Shown one piece after another: positions 46,072 to 55,438 of a stretch of DNA of 64,000 nt. The stretch covers positions 3,437,001-3,501,000 of the forward strand of contig NZ_CP136921.1 in the NCBI RefSeq assembly GCF_033100095.1, in the 5' to 3' direction. Under the pieces are notes generated by a model. That model did no database searches and was not told the origin of the DNA. It saw only the letters and a list, made by a program, of their open reading frames with translations. The DNA is from Diaphorobacter limosus (GTDB lineage: Bacteria > Pseudomonadota > Gammaproteobacteria > Burkholderiales > Burkholderiaceae_C). The translations under genes and the position numbers were made by a program. Position 1 is the stretch's first letter. Every line of letters starts with the position of its first letter.

Positions 46072-46908
46072 ATGTCTTCTTCAGACGATGCCCTCGTGCA
46101 GCTGCGCAACGTCACCTTCGGGTATGGCGAGCGCGTGGTGCTGCGCGACCTGTCGTTGACCGTGCCGCGTGGCAAGGTCACGGCCATCATGGGCGCCTCG
46201 GGCGGCGGCAAGACCACCATATTGCGCCTGATCGGCGGGCAGCAGCGCGCCCAGCAGGGCCAGGTGCTGGTCAACGGCCAGGATGTGGGCGCGATGGGCA
46301 TGGAGCAGCTCTACGCCGCGCGCCGGCGCATGGGTATGCTGTTTCAGTTCGGCGCGCTGTTCACCGACATGAGTGTGTTCGACAACGTGGCCTTTCCGCT
46401 GCGCGAGCACACCGACCTGCCCGAGGAGCTGATCCGCGACATCGTGCTGATGAAGCTGCACGCCGTGGGCCTGCGCGGCGCGCGCGACCTCATGCCCAGC
46501 CAGGTCTCGGGCGGCATGGCGCGGCGCGTGGCGCTGGCGCGGGCGATTGCGCTCGATCCCGAGCTCATCATGTACGACGAGCCCTTCGCCGGGCTGGATC
46601 CGATTTCCCTGGGCACGGCGGCGCAGCTCATACGCGAGCTCAACAACGCCATGGGCCTGACCACGGTCATCGTCTCGCACGACCTGGAGGAGACCTTCCG
46701 CCTGGCCGACCACGTCATCATCCTCGGCCCCGGCACCGTGGCCGCGCAGGGCACGCCCGACGAGGTGCGCGCCAGCCAGGATCCGCTGGTGCACCAGTTC
46801 GTGCATGCGCTGCCCACCGGCCCCGTGCCGTTTCACTATCCCGGCCCCAGCGTGGCGCAGGACTTCGGCCCCGTCGGGGCGCAACAGCAGGGCGGAGGTA
46901 TGTCATGA
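46072..46908 (+). CDS. mlaF: Mla phospholipid transport ATPase MlaF
   Basis: ATPase of the Mla system, which keeps outer-membrane lipid asymmetry by moving phospholipid between membranes; 278 residues. Walker A GASGGGKTT, Q-loop FQFGALFTDM, signature VSGGMARRVAL, Walker B LIMYDEPFAGLDP, H-loop IVSHDLEE. FQFGALF is characteristic of MlaF. ATG 46072 begins MSSSDDALVQLRNVTF. Overlaps mlaE by ATGA. Confidence 0.95.
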   Translation: MSSSDDALVQLRNVTFGYGERVVLRDLSLTVPRGKVTAIMGASGGGKTTILRLIGGQQRAQQGQVLVNGQDVGAMGMEQLYAARRRMGMLFQFGALFTDMSVFDNVAFPLREHTDLPEELIRDIVLMKLHAVGLRGARDLMPSQVSGGMARRVALARAIALDPELIMYDEPFAGLDPISLGTAAQLIRELNNAMGLTTVIVSHDLEETFRLADHVIILGPGTVAAQGTPDEVRASQDPLVHQFVHALPTGPVPFHYPGPSVAQDFGPVGAQQQGGGMS

Positions 46909-47687
46909 GCTGGTGGCGGCCATCGGATGTGGGCTTTGCCGTGCGCTGCAAGCTGGCCGACGTAGGCATGGGCGCGCGCCTGTTCGCGCGCCTGGTGGCG
47001 CTGTTCGGCCCGGCCATGCGCCGCTTTGGCCTGGTGCGCGACCAGGTGCATTTTCTGGGCAACTATTCGCTGTCCATCATCACCATGTCGGGCCTGTTTG
47101 TCGGCTTTGTGCTGGCGCTGCAGGGCTACAACGTACTGCAGCTCTATGGCTCGGCCAATTCGCTGGGCCTGGTGGTCACGCTGGGGCTGGTGCGCGAACT
47201 GGGGCCGGTGATCACGGCGCTGCTGTTCGCGGGCCGCGCCGGCACCTCGCTGACGGCCGAGATCGGCCTGATGCGCGCGGGCGAGCAGCTCTCGGCCATG
47301 GAGATGATGGCTGTGGATCCGGTGCGGCGCATCCTGGCGCCGCGCTTCTGGGGCGGGGTGATCGCCATGCCGCTCTTGGCCCTGGTGTTCAACGCCGTCG
47401 GCGTGATCGGCGGCTGGCTGGTCGGCGTGGTGTTGATTGGCGTGGATGCGGGCGCCTTCTGGGGCCAGATGCAGGGTGGCGTCGATGTCTTCAAGGACGT
47501 GGGCAACGGCATCGTCAAGAGCCTGGCCTTTGGCGTGGCCGTCACCTTCATCGCCGTGCTGCAGGGCTATGTGGCCAAGCCCACGCCCGAGGGCGTGTCG
47601 CGCGCCACCACGCGCACCGTGGTCATGGCCTCGCTTACCGTGCTGGCGTTGGACTTCGTCCTCACGGCAGTGATGTTCAGTATTTGA
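46905..47687 (+). CDS. mlaE: Mla phospholipid transport permease MlaE
   Basis: Inner-membrane permease of the Mla complex, 260 residues, about five helices. Family signatures SIITMSGLFVGFVLALQGYN, LVRELGPVITALLFAGRAGT and SLTAEIGLMRAGEQLSAMEM. Overlaps mlaF; mlaD follows after 34 bp. Confidence 0.96.
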   Translation: MSWWRPSDVGFAVRCKLADVGMGARLFARLVALFGPAMRRFGLVRDQVHFLGNYSLSIITMSGLFVGFVLALQGYNVLQLYGSANSLGLVVTLGLVRELGPVITALLFAGRAGTSLTAEIGLMRAGEQLSAMEMMAVDPVRRILAPRFWGGVIAMPLLALVFNAVGVIGGWLVGVVLIGVDAGAFWGQMQGGVDVFKDVGNGIVKSLAFGVAVTFIAVLQGYVAKPTPEGVSRATTRTVVMASLTVLALDFVLTAVMFSI

Positions 47688-47721
47688 GGGCGGAACGCAC
47701 GCCCACAGGGAGAAATTCACC

Positions 47722-48210
47722 ATGCAGCATTCCAAGAACGATCTCTGGGTTGGCCTGTTTGTCCTGCTGGGGGCCGCGGCGCTGATCTTTCTGGCCCTGC
47801 AGTCGGCCAATCTGCTGAACCTGAACTTCCGTTCGGGTTACGTGATTTCGGCACGTTTCGACAACATCGGCGGCCTGAAGCCCAAGTCGGCGGTACGCAG
47901 CGCCGGCGTGGTCGTCGGGCGCGTGCGCGACATCACCTTCGACGACGCTACTTTTCAGGCGCGCGTGACGCTGGAGCTGGAAAACCGTTACCTTTTCCCC
48001 AAGGACAGCTCGCTCAAGATTTTGACCAGCGGGCTGCTGGGTGATCAATACATTGGCATCGAGCCCGGCGCCGACGAACACAACCTGGCGAGTGGCGACC
48101 TGGTGACCGCCACGCAGTCGGCCGTGGTGCTGGAAAATCTCATAGGCCAGTTCCTGTACAGCAAGGCCGAGGAAAACGCAGCACCCGCGGGTGCAGGAGG
48201 AAAAAAATGA
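47722..48210 (+). CDS. mlaD: Mla lipid-binding MCE protein MlaD
   Basis: Periplasmic MCE-domain protein anchored by one N-terminal helix, forming a hexameric lipid channel on MlaE; 162 residues. Helix at about residues 8-30 (LWVGLFVLLGAAALIFLALQ), MCE core FDNIGGLKPKSAVRSAGVVV and GLLGDQYIGIEPGA. Overlaps the next gene by ATGA. Confidence 0.96.
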   Translation: MQHSKNDLWVGLFVLLGAAALIFLALQSANLLNLNFRSGYVISARFDNIGGLKPKSAVRSAGVVVGRVRDITFDDATFQARVTLELENRYLFPKDSSLKILTSGLLGDQYIGIEPGADEHNLASGDLVTATQSAVVLENLIGQFLYSKAEENAAPAGAGGKK

Positions 48211-48944
48211 CAACCGAGAAACCATCCACGCCCTGGGCTGTGCACCCGGCGGCGCTGCTGCTGGGCGCGGCGCTCCTGAGCGGCTGCGCCACGGGTCCCA
48301 ACGCCAATCCGGCCGACCCACTGGAACCGTACAACCGCAGCATGTCCACGTTCAACGAGAACGTGGACAAGGCCGTGCTCAAGCCCGTGGCCACGGCCTA
48401 CCGCGACGTGACGCCGCAGCCCTTGCGCACCGGCGTGACCAACTTCTTTGCCAACCTGGGCGATGCCTGGTCGTTCGTCAACAACGTGTTGCAATTCAAG
48501 GGCCGCGAGGCCTTCGACAGCCTGGTGCGACTGAGCGTCAACACCGTGTTTGGCCTGGGCGGCGTGCTCGACGTGGCCAGCGAGGCCGGCATCGACCGCC
48601 ACAAGCAGGACTTCGGCCTGACCCTGGGCCACTGGGGCGTGCCCACCGGCCCCTACCTGGTGCTGCCGCTGCTGGGGTCGTCCACGGTGCGCGACACGGC
48701 GGCCCTGCCGGTCGATTTCTATGTGGGCGACCTGGTGGATCAGGTGGATGACATGGGGGTGCGCAATTCGCTCTATGGCCTGCGCATCATCAACACGCGT
48801 GCCAACCTGCTGGGCACGACCTCGGTGATCGATACGGCGGCGCTGGATCGCTACAGCTTCACGCGCGATGCGTACCTGCAGCTGCGCAGTGGCGCGAAGG
48901 CCGGCGCTGGTGCTGACGAAGGCAAGCTGCCCGAAGACTATTGA
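48207..48944 (+). CDS. mlaA: Outer-membrane lipoprotein MlaA (VacJ)
   Basis: Outer-membrane component that removes surface-exposed phospholipid; 245 residues. Lipobox LLSGC near residue 30, then PADPLEPYNRSMSTFNENVD, VNTVFGLGGVLDVASEAGI and QDFGLTLGHWGVPTGPYLVL, all VacJ signatures. ATGA coupling to mlaD. In enteric bacteria mlaA is elsewhere; its inclusion here is normal for betaproteobacteria. Confidence 0.95.
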   Translation: MTTEKPSTPWAVHPAALLLGAALLSGCATGPNANPADPLEPYNRSMSTFNENVDKAVLKPVATAYRDVTPQPLRTGVTNFFANLGDAWSFVNNVLQFKGREAFDSLVRLSVNTVFGLGGVLDVASEAGIDRHKQDFGLTLGHWGVPTGPYLVLPLLGSSTVRDTAALPVDFYVGDLVDQVDDMGVRNSLYGLRIINTRANLLGTTSVIDTAALDRYSFTRDAYLQLRSGAKAGAGADEGKLPEDY

Positions 48945-48945
48945 T

Positions 48946-49042
48946 TCCATTTCTAAATCACCCGTATCGTTGTTACTTCGCCTTGTCGTGCTACAGCACT
49001 GCCTGCGGCTTCGCGCCTAGACACGAATGATTTGGAAACGGA
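48946..49042. repeat. Long imperfect inverted repeat between mlaA and mlaC
   Basis: TCCATTTCTAAATCACCCGT (48946-48965) pairs with the inverse of CACGAATGATTTGGAAACGG (49022-49041), about 16 of 20 positions. An inner GTGCTACAGCAC hairpin and the stretch CTGCCTGCGGCTTCGCGCC lie inside. The 97-bp element breaks the otherwise tight operon; nothing in it looks coding. Confidence 0.7.
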
Positions 49043-49160
49043 AGGACATTGACGGCGAGGCTGCGGCCGGTTGCAGCTGCTTGCATACCGGCATGCGGGC
49101 GACGCAATGCGCGTGCGTCCACGCCTCACAATCTCGCAACAACCCTGCAAGGATCACCTC

Positions 49161-49823
49161 ATGATGAATCGTCGCACCCTGACGCAATCGGCCGCCGCCC
49201 TGGCCGCCGCTGCCTGGCTGCCCTGGCACACGGCCGCGCTGGCCGCCGAGGAGGCGCCCGACGCGCTCGTCAAGCGCCTGTCGGCCGACGTGCTGGACAC
49301 CTTGCGCAATGACAAGTCCATCAAGTCGGGCGATGTGGACAAGATCATCGCGCTGGTGGACAAGACCATCATGCCGCATGTGAACTTCCGCCGCATGACC
49401 GCCGCCGCCGTCGGCCCGGCCTGGCGCAAGGCCACGCCCGAGCAGCAAAAGCGCCTGCAGGATGAGTTCAAGCAGCTCCTGGTGCGCACCTACTCGGGGG
49501 CGCTGAACCAGGTTTCGGACCAGAGCATCGTCGTCAAGCCGCTGCGCGCCGCGCCCGGGGACACGGACGTGCTGGTGCGCACCGAGGTCATTGGCCGTGG
49601 CGACCCGGTGCAGCTGGACTATCGCCTGGAGAAGTCCCCCGGCGCGGACGGCGGCTGGAAGATCTACAACCTGAATGTGCTCGGCGTGTGGCTGGTGGAG
49701 ACCTACCGCAGCCAGTTTGCCCAGGAGGTCAACGCCAAGGGCGTGGACGGCCTGATCGCGGCCCTGGCCGCGCGCAACAAGGCCAATGCCGAGGGCACCA
49801 CCGGTGTCGCCGGCACCAAGTAA
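49161..49823 (+). CDS. mlaC: Mla periplasmic phospholipid-binding protein MlaC
   Basis: Soluble lipid shuttle of the Mla pathway (Ttg2D family), 220 residues. Signal peptide MMNRRTLTQSAAALAAAAWLPW...ALA, then IMPHVNFRRMTAAAVGPAWR and QLLVRTYSGALNQVSDQ, followed by VEYRLEK-like strands and YNLNVLGVWLVETYRSQF. Tandem ATGs at 49161 and 49164 follow AAGGA at 49149-49153. Confidence 0.95.
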   Translation: MMNRRTLTQSAAALAAAAWLPWHTAALAAEEAPDALVKRLSADVLDTLRNDKSIKSGDVDKIIALVDKTIMPHVNFRRMTAAAVGPAWRKATPEQQKRLQDEFKQLLVRTYSGALNQVSDQSIVVKPLRAAPGDTDVLVRTEVIGRGDPVQLDYRLEKSPGADGGWKIYNLNVLGVWLVETYRSQFAQEVNAKGVDGLIAALAARNKANAEGTTGVAGTK

Positions 49824-49839
49824 GGGCGAGGGGGCCTGC

Positions 49840-50109
49840 ATGCTGGTGTTGCCGGCCGAGCTCACGCACCGCCAGGCCTCCGACGCCCTGCGCATGCTGC
49901 TGCAGGCGCTCAAGGCCCAGCGCGAGCCGCAGGTGGTGGTGGACGCCGGGGCCCTGGCTACCTTTGATACGTCGGCCCTGGCCGTGCTGCTGGAATGCCG
50001 CCGCACGGCCCTGTTCGACGGCCGCGGCTTCATGGTCAAGGCCCTGCCGCCGGCGCTGGCGAGCCTGGCCGGCCTGTACGGCGTGCAAGAGCTGTTGCCC
50101 GCCGTGTGA
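49840..50109 (+). CDS. mlaB: STAS-domain protein MlaB
   Basis: Cytoplasmic STAS-domain partner of the MlaF ATPase, 89 residues. The STAS core is VVVDAGALATFDTSALAVLLECRR, with the conserved Ser/Thr in FDTSAL. ATG 49840 begins MLVLPAELTHRQ; the frame is open upstream to 49786 across the mlaC end. 59 bp before the next gene. Confidence 0.9.
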   Translation: MLVLPAELTHRQASDALRMLLQALKAQREPQVVVDAGALATFDTSALAVLLECRRTALFDGRGFMVKALPPALASLAGLYGVQELLPAV

Positions 50110-50168
50110 GGGCTTTGCCCCGCGGGCCAGGCCCCGCCAGCGGGCGGCGCTTAAAATGCCCGGTTCCC

Positions 50169-51089
50169 ATGCCCGCAGTCTCATTTCAATCCGTCTCCAA
50201 AATCTTCCCCACATCCAGGGGGCCGTTCCAGGCCCTGCAGGGTGTCAGCCTGGACATCCAGGAGGGCGAATTCTTCGGCCTGCTGGGCCCCAACGGCGCC
50301 GGCAAGACCACCCTGATCAGTATCCTGGCCGGCCTGTCGCGCGCGAGCCAGGGGCGCGTCACGGTGCTGGGCCACGACGTGCAAGCCGACTTTGCCGCCG
50401 CGCGCCATCGCCTGGGCGTGGTGCCGCAGGAACTGGTGTTCGACCCCTTTTTCAACGTGCGCGAGACGCTGCGCCTGCAGTCGGGCTACTTCGGCGTGAA
50501 GAACAACGACGCCTGGATCGACGAGCTGCTGGAGAGCCTGGGCCTGGCCGACAAGGCCACGGCCAACATGCGGCAACTGTCGGGCGGCATGAAGCGGCGC
50601 GTGCTGGTGGCCCAGGCCCTGGTGCACAAGCCGCCCATCATCGTGCTCGACGAGCCCACGGCGGGTGTGGACGTGGAGTTGCGCCAGACCCTGTGGCAGT
50701 TCGTTGCCCGCCTGAACAAGCGGGGCCACACGGTGCTGTTAACGACGCACTACCTGGAAGAGGCCGAGGCCCTGTGCCACCGCATCGCCATGCTGAAAAA
50801 CGGCCGCGTGGTGGCGCTCGACAGCACCTCGCAGCTGCTCAAGAGCACCAACATCAGCGTGCTGCAGTTCAAGACCGATGCCCCGTTGCCCGCGGCACTG
50901 GCCGGCCTGGCACGAGTCACGGGACGCATCGTGCAGTTGCCGGCGCAGGACGCGGCCGAGATCGAGCACCACCTGGCGGCGCTGCGCCAGGCCGGCATCG
51001 CCCCCGAGGATGTGGAGATACGCCGCGCCGACCTGGAGGATGTGTTCCTGCAGGTCATGAACGCCGCCGCAGAAGGGCAGACTTCATGA
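50169..51089 (+). CDS. ABC-2 type exporter ATP-binding protein
   Basis: YadG/NodI-like ATPase of an exporter, 306 residues. Walker A GPNGAGKTT, Q-loop VPQELVFDPF, signature LSGGMKRRVLV, Walker B IIVLDEPTAGVDVE, H-loop LLTTHYLEEAE, and a C-terminal extension (residues about 230-306). The exported substrate is unknown. It lies regularly between mlaB and bolA in this group of bacteria and overlaps the permease gene by ATGA. Confidence 0.93.
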   Translation: MPAVSFQSVSKIFPTSRGPFQALQGVSLDIQEGEFFGLLGPNGAGKTTLISILAGLSRASQGRVTVLGHDVQADFAAARHRLGVVPQELVFDPFFNVRETLRLQSGYFGVKNNDAWIDELLESLGLADKATANMRQLSGGMKRRVLVAQALVHKPPIIVLDEPTAGVDVELRQTLWQFVARLNKRGHTVLLTTHYLEEAEALCHRIAMLKNGRVVALDSTSQLLKSTNISVLQFKTDAPLPAALAGLARVTGRIVQLPAQDAAEIEHHLAALRQAGIAPEDVEIRRADLEDVFLQVMNAAAEGQTS

Positions 51090-51841
51090 CCGGCTGGCAG
51101 ACCCTGTTCTACAAGGAAGTGCTGCGCTTTTGGAAGGTTGCCTTCCAGACCGTGGCCGCGCCCGTGCTCACGGCCGTGCTGTACCTGTTGATCTTCAGCC
51201 ATGTGCTGGAGAGCAGCGTCAAGGTCTACGGCAGCTTGAGCTACACCAGCTTTCTGGTGCCGGGCCTGGTGATGATGAGCCTGCTGCAGAACGCCTTTGC
51301 CAACAGCTCGTCCAGCCTGATCCAGAGCAAGATCATGGGCAACCTGGTGTTCGTGCTGCTCACACCCCTGTCGCATCGCGCCTGGTTTGCCGCCTATGTG
51401 GGCTCTTCGGTGCTGCGTGGGCTGCTCGTCGGGCTGGGGGTGTTCGGGGTGACGCTGTTCTTTGCACGCCCGGCCTTTGCCGCGCCGCTGTGGATCTTCA
51501 TCTTCGCCTTTCTGGGCGCGGCGTTGCTGGGCACGCTGGGCGTGGTTGCCGGGCTGTGGGCCGACAAGTTCGACCAGATGGCCTCGTTCCAGAACTTCAT
51601 CATCATGCCGATGACGTTTTTGTCCGGCGTGTTCTACTCCATCCACTCCCTGCCGCCGTTCTGGCAACAGGCCAGCCGCTTCAACCCGTTTTTCTACATG
51701 ATCGACGGCTTCCGCTATGGCTTCTTTGGCGTGAGCGACATCTCGCCCTGGATCAGCCTGGCTGTCGTCGGCCTGGCCTGGGCCCTGATCAGCCTGCTGG
51801 CGCTGCACCTGCTGCGCACCGGCTACAAGATCCGTAACTGA
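51086..51841 (+). CDS. ABC-2 type exporter permease
   Basis: YadH-like permease, 251 residues with six hydrophobic segments. Starts MTGWQTLFYKEVLRFWKVAF; signatures are VPGLVMMSLLQNAFANSSSS, FQNFIIMPMTFLSGVFYSIH and FNPFFYMIDGFRYGFFGVSD. Partner of the preceding ATPase. Confidence 0.93.
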   Translation: MTGWQTLFYKEVLRFWKVAFQTVAAPVLTAVLYLLIFSHVLESSVKVYGSLSYTSFLVPGLVMMSLLQNAFANSSSSLIQSKIMGNLVFVLLTPLSHRAWFAAYVGSSVLRGLLVGLGVFGVTLFFARPAFAAPLWIFIFAFLGAALLGTLGVVAGLWADKFDQMASFQNFIIMPMTFLSGVFYSIHSLPPFWQQASRFNPFFYMIDGFRYGFFGVSDISPWISLAVVGLAWALISLLALHLLRTGYKIRN

Positions 51842-51856
51842 TTGACATTTTTTGCC

Positions 51857-52102
51857 ATGACCGCAGACCACATCAAAGACATCATCCGCGCCGGCCTGGC
51901 CTGCGAGCACATCACGCTGGAGGGCGACGGCCGCCACTGGTACGCCGTCATCGTCTCGCCCGAGTTCGAGGGCAAGCGCCCGATCGCGCGCCACCAGCGC
52001 GTCTACGCCACGCTGGGCGACAAGATGGCGCGCGATGAGGTGCACGCGCTGTCCATGAAGACCTTCACCCCGGCCGAATGGGCGGCGGCGCAGCAGGATT
52101 GA
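51857..52102 (+). CDS. BolA-family protein
   Basis: Small BolA/IbaG-like protein, 81 residues. The BolA fold motif is CEHITLEGDGRHWYAVIVSPEFEGK with RHQRVYATLGDKM; these proteins work with monothiol glutaredoxins in iron-sulphur handling. ATG 51857; 15 bp after the exporter permease. IbaG-type genes usually precede murA, as here. Confidence 0.92.
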   Translation: MTADHIKDIIRAGLACEHITLEGDGRHWYAVIVSPEFEGKRPIARHQRVYATLGDKMARDEVHALSMKTFTPAEWAAAQQD

Positions 52103-52109
52103 TACTCCT

Positions 52110-52158
52110 GTTTTGATAGCTGTTTGCGTTTGATGGATAAGCGCTAAAGCCCAATTTG
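52110..52158 (+). repeat. Repeat family A copy between bolA and murA
   Basis: GTTTTGATAGCTGTTTGCGT, then TTGATGGATAAGCGCTAAAG, then CCCAATTT: nearly the consensus. It occupies most of the 73-bp gap and ends 17 bp before the murA ATG. Confidence 0.92.
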
Positions 52159-52175
52159 ACGTAAAGATTTGCCCG

Positions 52176-53453
52176 ATGGACAAGCTATTGGTACATGGCG
52201 GCCGCCCACTGCATGGCGAGGTCGTCATCTCCGGCGCCAAGAATGCCGCCCTGCCCGAGATGTGCGCCGCGCTGCTCACGGCTGAGCCCGTGCACCTGAT
52301 CAACGTGCCGCGCCTGCATGACGTGCGCACCATGCGCAAGCTGCTGGACAACATGGGCGTGGCCAGCGAGACCCATGGCGAGCGCGGCGGCATCAGCTTT
52401 GTCGCGCATGATGCGCTCAGCCCCGAGGCGCCCTACGAGCTGGTGAAGACCATGCGTGCCTCGGTGCTGGCGCTGGGGCCGCTGTTGGCGCGCTTTGGCG
52501 AGGCCACGGTGTCGCTGCCCGGCGGCTGCGCCATAGGCTCGCGCCCGGTGGACCAGCACATCAAGGGCCTACAGGCCATGGGCGCGCAGATCACGGTCGA
52601 GCATGGCTACATGATCGCCAAGCTGCCGCCGGGGCAAAGCCGCCTCAGGGGCGCGCGCATCTCCACCGACATGATCACCGTCACCGGCACCGAGAACCTG
52701 CTGATGGCAGCCACGCTGGCCGAGGGCGAGACGGTGCTGCAGAACGCCGCCCAGGAGCCCGAGGTGACCGACCTGGCCGAAATGCTGATCAAGATGGGCG
52801 CGAAGATCGAGGGCCATGGCACCAGCCGCATCAGCATCCAGGGCGTGGATCGGCTGCACGGCTGCACGCACCAGGTGGTGGCCGACCGCATCGAGGCCGG
52901 CACCTTTTTGTGCGCCGTGGCCGCCACCGGCGGCGACGCCTTTCTGCGCCACGCCCGTGCCGACCATCTGGATGCCGTGATCGACAAGCTGCTGGAGGCC
53001 GGCGTGCAGGTCACCGCCGAGGACGGCGGCATGCGCGTGCGCAGCCCTGGCGGCGCGCTGCTGAAGGCGCAGAGCTTTCGCACCACCGAATACCCGGGCT
53101 TTCCGACCGACATGCAGGCGCAGTTCATGGCCCTGAACGTGCTGGCCCAGGGCACGTCCACGGTCACCGAGACCATCTTTGAAAACCGCTTCATGCATGT
53201 CAATGAGCTCTCGCGCCTGGGCGCGCATATCGCCATTGACGGGCGCGAGGCCACGGTGACCGGCGGCGCCCAGCTGTCTGGCGCCACCGTCATGGCCACC
53301 GACCTGCGCGCCTCGGCCAGCCTGGTGATTGCCGGCCTGGTGGCCAGCGGCGAGACCCTGGTTGACCGCATCTACCACCTGGACCGTGGCTACGACCGCA
53401 TGGAGGACAAGCTGCGCGGCCTGGGTGCCGACATCGAAAGACTCTCCACATGA
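52176..53453 (+). CDS. murA: UDP-N-acetylglucosamine 1-carboxyvinyltransferase
   Basis: First committed enzyme of peptidoglycan precursor synthesis, adding enolpyruvate to UDP-GlcNAc; 425 residues. N-terminal [33 protein letters not shown], active-site Cys in [16 protein letters not shown], and [24 protein letters not shown] overlap with hisG. Confidence 0.97.
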   Translation: MDKLLVHGGRPLHGEVVISGAKNAALPEMCAALLTAEPVHLINVPRLHDVRTMRKLLDNMGVASETHGERGGISFVAHDALSPEAPYELVKTMRASVLALGPLLARFGEATVSLPGGCAIGSRPVDQHIKGLQAMGAQITVEHGYMIAKLPPGQSRLRGARISTDMITVTGTENLLMAATLAEGETVLQNAAQEPEVTDLAEMLIKMGAKIEGHGTSRISIQGVDRLHGCTHQVVADRIEAGTFLCAVAATGGDAFLRHARADHLDAVIDKLLEAGVQVTAEDGGMRVRSPGGALLKAQSFRTTEYPGFPTDMQAQFMALNVLAQGTSTVTETIFENRFMHVNELSRLGAHIAIDGREATVTGGAQLSGATVMATDLRASASLVIAGLVASGETLVDRIYHLDRGYDRMEDKLRGLGADIERLST

Positions 53454-54097
53454 GCATGATCACCCTGGCCCTGTCCAAGGGCCGCATCTTTGACGAGACC
53501 CTGCCGCTGCTGGCCGCCGCCGGCATCACGGTGACGGAAGACCCGGAGAAGTCGCGCAAGCTCATTCTGGCCACCAACCAGCCCCATGTGCGCGTGGTGC
53601 TGGTGCGCGCCAGCGACGTGCCGACCTACGTCGAATACGGCGGCGCCGACCTGGGCGTGGCCGGCAAGGACTCGCTGATCGAGCATGGCGGCCAGGGGCT
53701 GTTTCGGCCGCTGGACCTGCAGATTGCCAAGTGCCGCGTCAGCGTGGCGGTGCGCAACGGCTTTGATTACCAGGAGGCCGTCACCCAGGGCTCGCGCCTG
53801 AAGGTGGCCACCAAGTACACCAGTATCGCGCGCGACTTCTTCTCGGCCAAGGGCGTGCATGTGGACATGATCAAGCTCTACGGCAGCATGGAGCTGGCGC
53901 CGCTGACCGGCATGGCGGACGCCATCGTCGATCTGGTCTCCACCGGCAACACGCTCAAGGCCAACGACCTGGTCGAGGTCGAGCACATCATGGACATCAG
54001 CAGCCACCTGGTGGTCAACCAGGCCGCGCTGAAATTAAAGCAAGCCGGACTCAAGCCCATCATCGACGCCTTTGCCTCTGCCGTGCCCCAGGATTGA
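53450..54097 (+). CDS. hisG: ATP phosphoribosyltransferase, short form
   Basis: First step of histidine synthesis; 215 residues, the short HisG that lacks the C-terminal regulatory domain and needs HisZ, not present in this window. Motifs [34 protein letters not shown] and the PRPP-binding region [18 protein letters not shown]. Coupled to murA by ATGA and followed by hisD after 11 bp. Confidence 0.97.
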   Translation: MSMITLALSKGRIFDETLPLLAAAGITVTEDPEKSRKLILATNQPHVRVVLVRASDVPTYVEYGGADLGVAGKDSLIEHGGQGLFRPLDLQIAKCRVSVAVRNGFDYQEAVTQGSRLKVATKYTSIARDFFSAKGVHVDMIKLYGSMELAPLTGMADAIVDLVSTGNTLKANDLVEVEHIMDISSHLVVNQAALKLKQAGLKPIIDAFASAVPQD

Positions 54098-54108
54098 TCA
54101 GGTTTACT

Positions 54109-55425
54109 ATGCAATTCGTAGCTGCTCCCGCACGCTTGTCAACCGATTCAGCCACTTTTGAGGCTGATTTTGCAGCCCGCCTGCACTGGTCGGCCGAGCA
54201 GGACGCCGCCATCGAGGAGCGTGTCGCCGCCATCCTGGCCGACGTGCAGACACGCGGCGACGCGGCGGTGCTCGAATACACCCAGCGCTTTGACGGCGTG
54301 CAGGCACAGAGCATGGCCGCGCTGGAGCTGAGCCAGGCCGAATTGAAAGCCGCCTACGACAGCCTGCCGGCCGAGCAAAAAGACGCGCTGACGGCCGCCG
54401 CCGCCCGCGTGCGCAGCTACCACGAGGCGCAGAAAAAAGCCTGCGGCGAGAGCTGGAGCTACCGCGACGCGGACGGCACGCTGCTGGGCCAGAAGGTCAC
54501 CCCACTCGACCGCGTCGGCATCTACGTGCCCGGCGGCAAGGCCGCCTACCCGAGCAGCGTGCTGATGAACGCCATCCCGGCGCATGTGGCGGGCGTGCCC
54601 GAGATCATCATGGTCGTGCCCACGCCGCGCGGCGAGAAGAACCCGCTGGTGCTGGCCGCCGCCTACGTGGCGGGCGTGACGCGCGGCTTTACCGTGGGCG
54701 GCGCGCAGGCCGTCGCCGCGCTGGCCTACGGCACGGCCACCATCCCCAAGGTGGACAAAATCACCGGCCCCGGCAACGCCTACGTCGCCAGCGCCAAGAA
54801 GCGCGTCTTTGGCCAGGTCGGCATAGACATGATCGCCGGCCCGTCAGAAATTCTGGTGCTGGCCGACGGCACAACGCCCGCCGACTGGGTGGCCATGGAT
54901 TTGTTCAGCCAGGCCGAGCACGACGAGCTGGCGCAGGCCATCCTGCTGTGCCCCGATGCCGACTACATCGCCGCCGTGCAGGCCGCCATCGAGCGCCTCT
55001 TGCCCGAAATGCCGCGCGCCGAGATCATCGCCAAATCCTTGGCCGGCCGCGGCGCGCTGATCCACACGCGCAGCATGGAAGAGGCCTGCGAAATATCCAA
55101 CCGCATCGCGCCGGAACACCTGGAAGTCTCCAGCCGCGAGCCGCAGCGCTGGGAGCCGCTGCTAAGGCATGCCGGCGCCATCTTCCTGGGCGCCTACACC
55201 AGCGAATCGCTGGGCGACTACTGCGCCGGGCCCAATCACGTGCTGCCCACCAGCGGCACGGCGCGCTTCTCCTCGCCCCTGGGCGTGTACGACTTCCAAA
55301 AGCGCAGCAGCCTGATCGAGGTGAGTGAAGCCGGCGCCCAGGTGCTGGGCCGCATCGCCAGCGTGCTGGCGCGCGGCGAGGGTCTACAGGGACACGCAAG
55401 GGCGGCGGAGATGCGGCTGAAATAA
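54109..55425 (+). CDS. hisD: Histidinol dehydrogenase
   Basis: Last enzyme of histidine synthesis, zinc-dependent oxidation of histidinol; 438 residues. Motifs [71 protein letters not shown] and [23 protein letters not shown] 54109. Its 3' end converges on the ATPase gene 13 bp away, so the his operon is cut here. Confidence 0.97.
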   Translation: MQFVAAPARLSTDSATFEADFAARLHWSAEQDAAIEERVAAILADVQTRGDAAVLEYTQRFDGVQAQSMAALELSQAELKAAYDSLPAEQKDALTAAAARVRSYHEAQKKACGESWSYRDADGTLLGQKVTPLDRVGIYVPGGKAAYPSSVLMNAIPAHVAGVPEIIMVVPTPRGEKNPLVLAAAYVAGVTRGFTVGGAQAVAALAYGTATIPKVDKITGPGNAYVASAKKRVFGQVGIDMIAGPSEILVLADGTTPADWVAMDLFSQAEHDELAQAILLCPDADYIAAVQAAIERLLPEMPRAEIIAKSLAGRGALIHTRSMEEACEISNRIAPEHLEVSSREPQRWEPLLRHAGAIFLGAYTSESLGDYCAGPNHVLPTSGTARFSSPLGVYDFQKRSSLIEVSEAGAQVLGRIASVLARGEGLQGHARAAEMRLK

Positions 55426-55438
55426 GCCCGCGCCCCGA

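Noticed and set aside
49688..51841. A 717-codon version of the exporter permease
   Set aside because: The upstream part is out-of-frame mlaC, mlaB and ATPase sequence; the true start is ATG 51086 in an ATGA overlap.
54100..54170. Possible family A copy at the hisD start (TTCGTAGCTGCTCCCGCACG)
   Set aside because: Only GTAGCTGCT and CGCTTGTCAA agree, and the encoded N-terminus reads like ordinary HisD sequence; too weak to call.
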